From Trueperaceae bacterium (GTDB taxonomy: Bacteria > Deinococcota > Deinococci > Deinococcales > Trueperaceae), in NCBI GenBank assembly GCA_029210865.1, contig JARGGE010000174.1, forward strand, positions 1-6,335: 6,335 nt of DNA, read 5' to 3'. Numbering within the stretch: the first letter of the stretch is position 1; each line of letters begins with the position of its first letter. The notes beneath the pieces were generated by a model, which ran no database searches, had not been told where the DNA came from, and worked only from the letters and a program-made list of their open reading frames with translations. Below are positions 5,136 to 6,335 of the stretch, piece by piece. Both the position numbers and the translations under genes were made by a program.

Positions 5136-6335
5136 TCACGCTTCGACCCTCACCGCGGCCGCTGCGGGCTCGTTGACGACGAAGCCGAGGAGCCGTGCGT
5201 TCGCCATCCGAGCCCGCTTCGCCGCCTCGAGGCGACGCCGACGATCGTCGCGGTCGCGATCGATCACCACGACGACGCCGGTCGCGAACGGGAGCAGGTA
5301 GCGCGCGTCGGCCACGGGCGCGAGCGGAGCCGCGTCGACGACCACGACCTCGTAGCCACGCCAGCGTTCGAGCGCGTCGCCGAACGGCTCGAAGAAGGTC
5401 TCGGCGGTTCCCGGCTCGGGTCGGGTCGGATGGAACTGCGGGACCAGGTCGAGATGGCGCCCACCGCCCACGTCGACCCCCACGACGTGGTGGCGCCCGT
5501 CCGGCCGCCGCATCCAATCGAGCGTGCTCGCGATGCGGGGGGCGTCGACCGGTACGTCGCCGCTGGGCGCGACGACGGCGTAGCGCGCCGCGAGGGCCGG
5601 TTCCCGCAGCGATCCGTCCACGAGCAGCGTGCGCGCGCCGGACCGAGCGAGCGCTTCGGCCATGTGCACGGCGACCGTCGTCACCCCCTCCCCCTCGTGC
5701 AGGCTCGTCACCAGCACCACCGCCCTGCGAACGCTCGCCAGGTGCTCGCGCAGCCCCTCAAGGAGCGTCGCCGCCGCGCTCCGAAGGAGGACCGCGTCCT
5801 CGGCGCCTGCGTACGGGAAGACGGCGAGCACCGCAGCCGGCGCCGGCGCACGGCCGACAGGCACGCCGGTCGGTGCGCGCGTGCGCCCCGCGGCTCGGTC
5901 GCGGATCCGCTCACGAGCAGGACCGAACGGCCGCGCGGATGGCCGCAGGGCCGCCAGGATCGCGAGCCCGAACGTGAGCCCGGCGGCGAGCCCTGCCGGC
6001 CTCCAGGGCGTCGCCGGGCGCGTGCGCACGATCGCGGGCAGCGGCGCCAACCCGCCCGCGCCGCCGCTCGAGAGCGCCTGCGTCGCACCCGCCAGACGCG
6101 CGAGCGCTGCGTCACGCTCGTCGATGAGCGCGTCCAAGTCGCCGTCCGCGGCCTCGGTCCCGAGCACTTGGGCCGCACGAACGCGCGCCGTGAGGGCCTC
6201 GACGCGCTCCTGCGCCGCGGCCGCCTCCTCCTGCCAGAACGCCGTGGCGCGCCCCTGGTCCCACGCGGCCAGCGCCTGCGCCACCGCGCCATCGCGCGCG
6301 ACCGCCTCGGCCTCGGTCGCCCCCTCGACGCGCAC
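5136..6335 (-). CDS. Wzz/BY-kinase-type polysaccharide biosynthesis protein, kinase domain degenerate (5' end outside window)
   Basis: C-terminal 399 residues of a chain-length-determinant/tyrosine-autokinase fusion that would control export of capsule or exopolysaccharide at the inner membrane. Fragment residues about 1-90 are the Ala/Glu-rich periplasmic coiled coil. A proline-rich PATPWRP and a membrane helix (about 114-130) follow, then a linker and a cytoplasmic P-loop domain (from about 166). The family landmarks are present in order: the Walker A region VTSLHEGEGVTT (209-220), Walker A' TLLVDGSLREP (236-246), Walker B EVVVVDAAPLAPVADA (329-344) and GFVVNEP (384-390). Key residues differ: V218 replaces the phosphate-binding lysine, S242 replaces the second Walker A' aspartate (DxD), and no tyrosine cluster follows; the protein ends VRVEA. 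Active BY-kinases have all three, so this is probably a regulatory pseudokinase or uses a partner. The GTG at the window edge is not a credible start. Confidence 0.85.
   Translation of the reverse strand: MRVEGATEAEAVARDGAVAQALAAWDQGRATAFWQEEAAAAQERVEALTARVRAAQVLGTEAADGDLDALIDERDAALARLAGATQALSSGGAGGLAPLPAIVRTRPATPWRPAGLAAGLTFGLAILAALRPSARPFGPARERIRDRAAGRTRAPTGVPVGRAPAPAAVLAVFPYAGAEDAVLLRSAAATLLEGLREHLASVRRAVVLVTSLHEGEGVTTVAVHMAEALARSGARTLLVDGSLREPALAARYAVVAPSGDVPVDAPRIASTLDWMRRPDGRHHVVGVDVGGGRHLDLVPQFHPTRPEPGTAETFFEPFGDALERWRGYEVVVVDAAPLAPVADARYLLPFATGVVVVIDRDRDDRRRRLEAAKRARMANARLLGFVVNEPAAAAVRVEA
5946..5996 (-). other. Second transmembrane helix of the Wzz-like part
   Basis: Fragment residues about 114-130 (AGLAAGLTFGLAILAAL) form one hydrophobic span, preceded by PATPWRPAG. 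That is the usual proline-rich entry to the second membrane helix of Wzz proteins. The following RPSARPFGPARERIR is basic, as expected on the cytoplasmic side. Confidence 0.7.

Noticed and set aside
5195..5977. Plus-strand frame opposite the Wzz/BY-kinase gene
   Set aside because: The product is Arg/Pro/Ala-rich with no recognisable motif, while the opposite frame carries ordered Wzz and kinase landmarks.

Overview
The window is very GC-rich (well above 70% by eye), with tightly packed genes, frequent GTG starts and strong G/C at third codon positions. A secreted protein with two SLH repeats and a collagen-like body, next to a Wzz/BY-kinase type polysaccharide gene, together with possible leaderless starts behind TAnnnT boxes, points to a Deinococcota (Truepera-like) bacterium. 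That placement is an inference from gene content and style, not from a marker gene.

There are five protein genes and no RNA gene, CRISPR array or insertion sequence that I can see. On the left, two plus-strand genes share a 4-base overlap: a THUMP-domain RNA methyltransferase (25-1221) and an AAG/MPG-type 3-methyladenine DNA glycosylase (1218-1853). They look like a nucleic-acid maintenance operon. It converges on a minus-strand gene (1882-3180) for a secreted SLH plus collagen-like protein, whose triple-helix region is split by a cysteine-bracketed, EF-hand-like insert. The 28 bases between the two genes form, together with the glycosylase stop codon, a strong G-quadruplex motif.

A 97-base divergent control region (3181-3277) separates the collagen-like gene from a plus-strand gene (3278-5092). 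That gene encodes an exported protein with TPR-like helices, a long Ala/Glu/Arg coiled coil and a compact C-terminal domain; I do not recognise a named family. It converges, 43 bases apart, on a minus-strand gene (5136-6335, cut by the window edge) for a Wzz-type polysaccharide chain-length/BY-kinase fusion. The nucleotide-binding motifs of that kinase domain are altered and its tyrosine tail is absent.

The right two thirds therefore read as a cell-envelope neighbourhood: an SLH surface fibre, an exported coiled-coil protein and a polysaccharide export regulator. SLH domains generally bind secondary cell-wall polysaccharide, so a functional link is plausible but unproven. No intergenic gap exceeds 100 bases.
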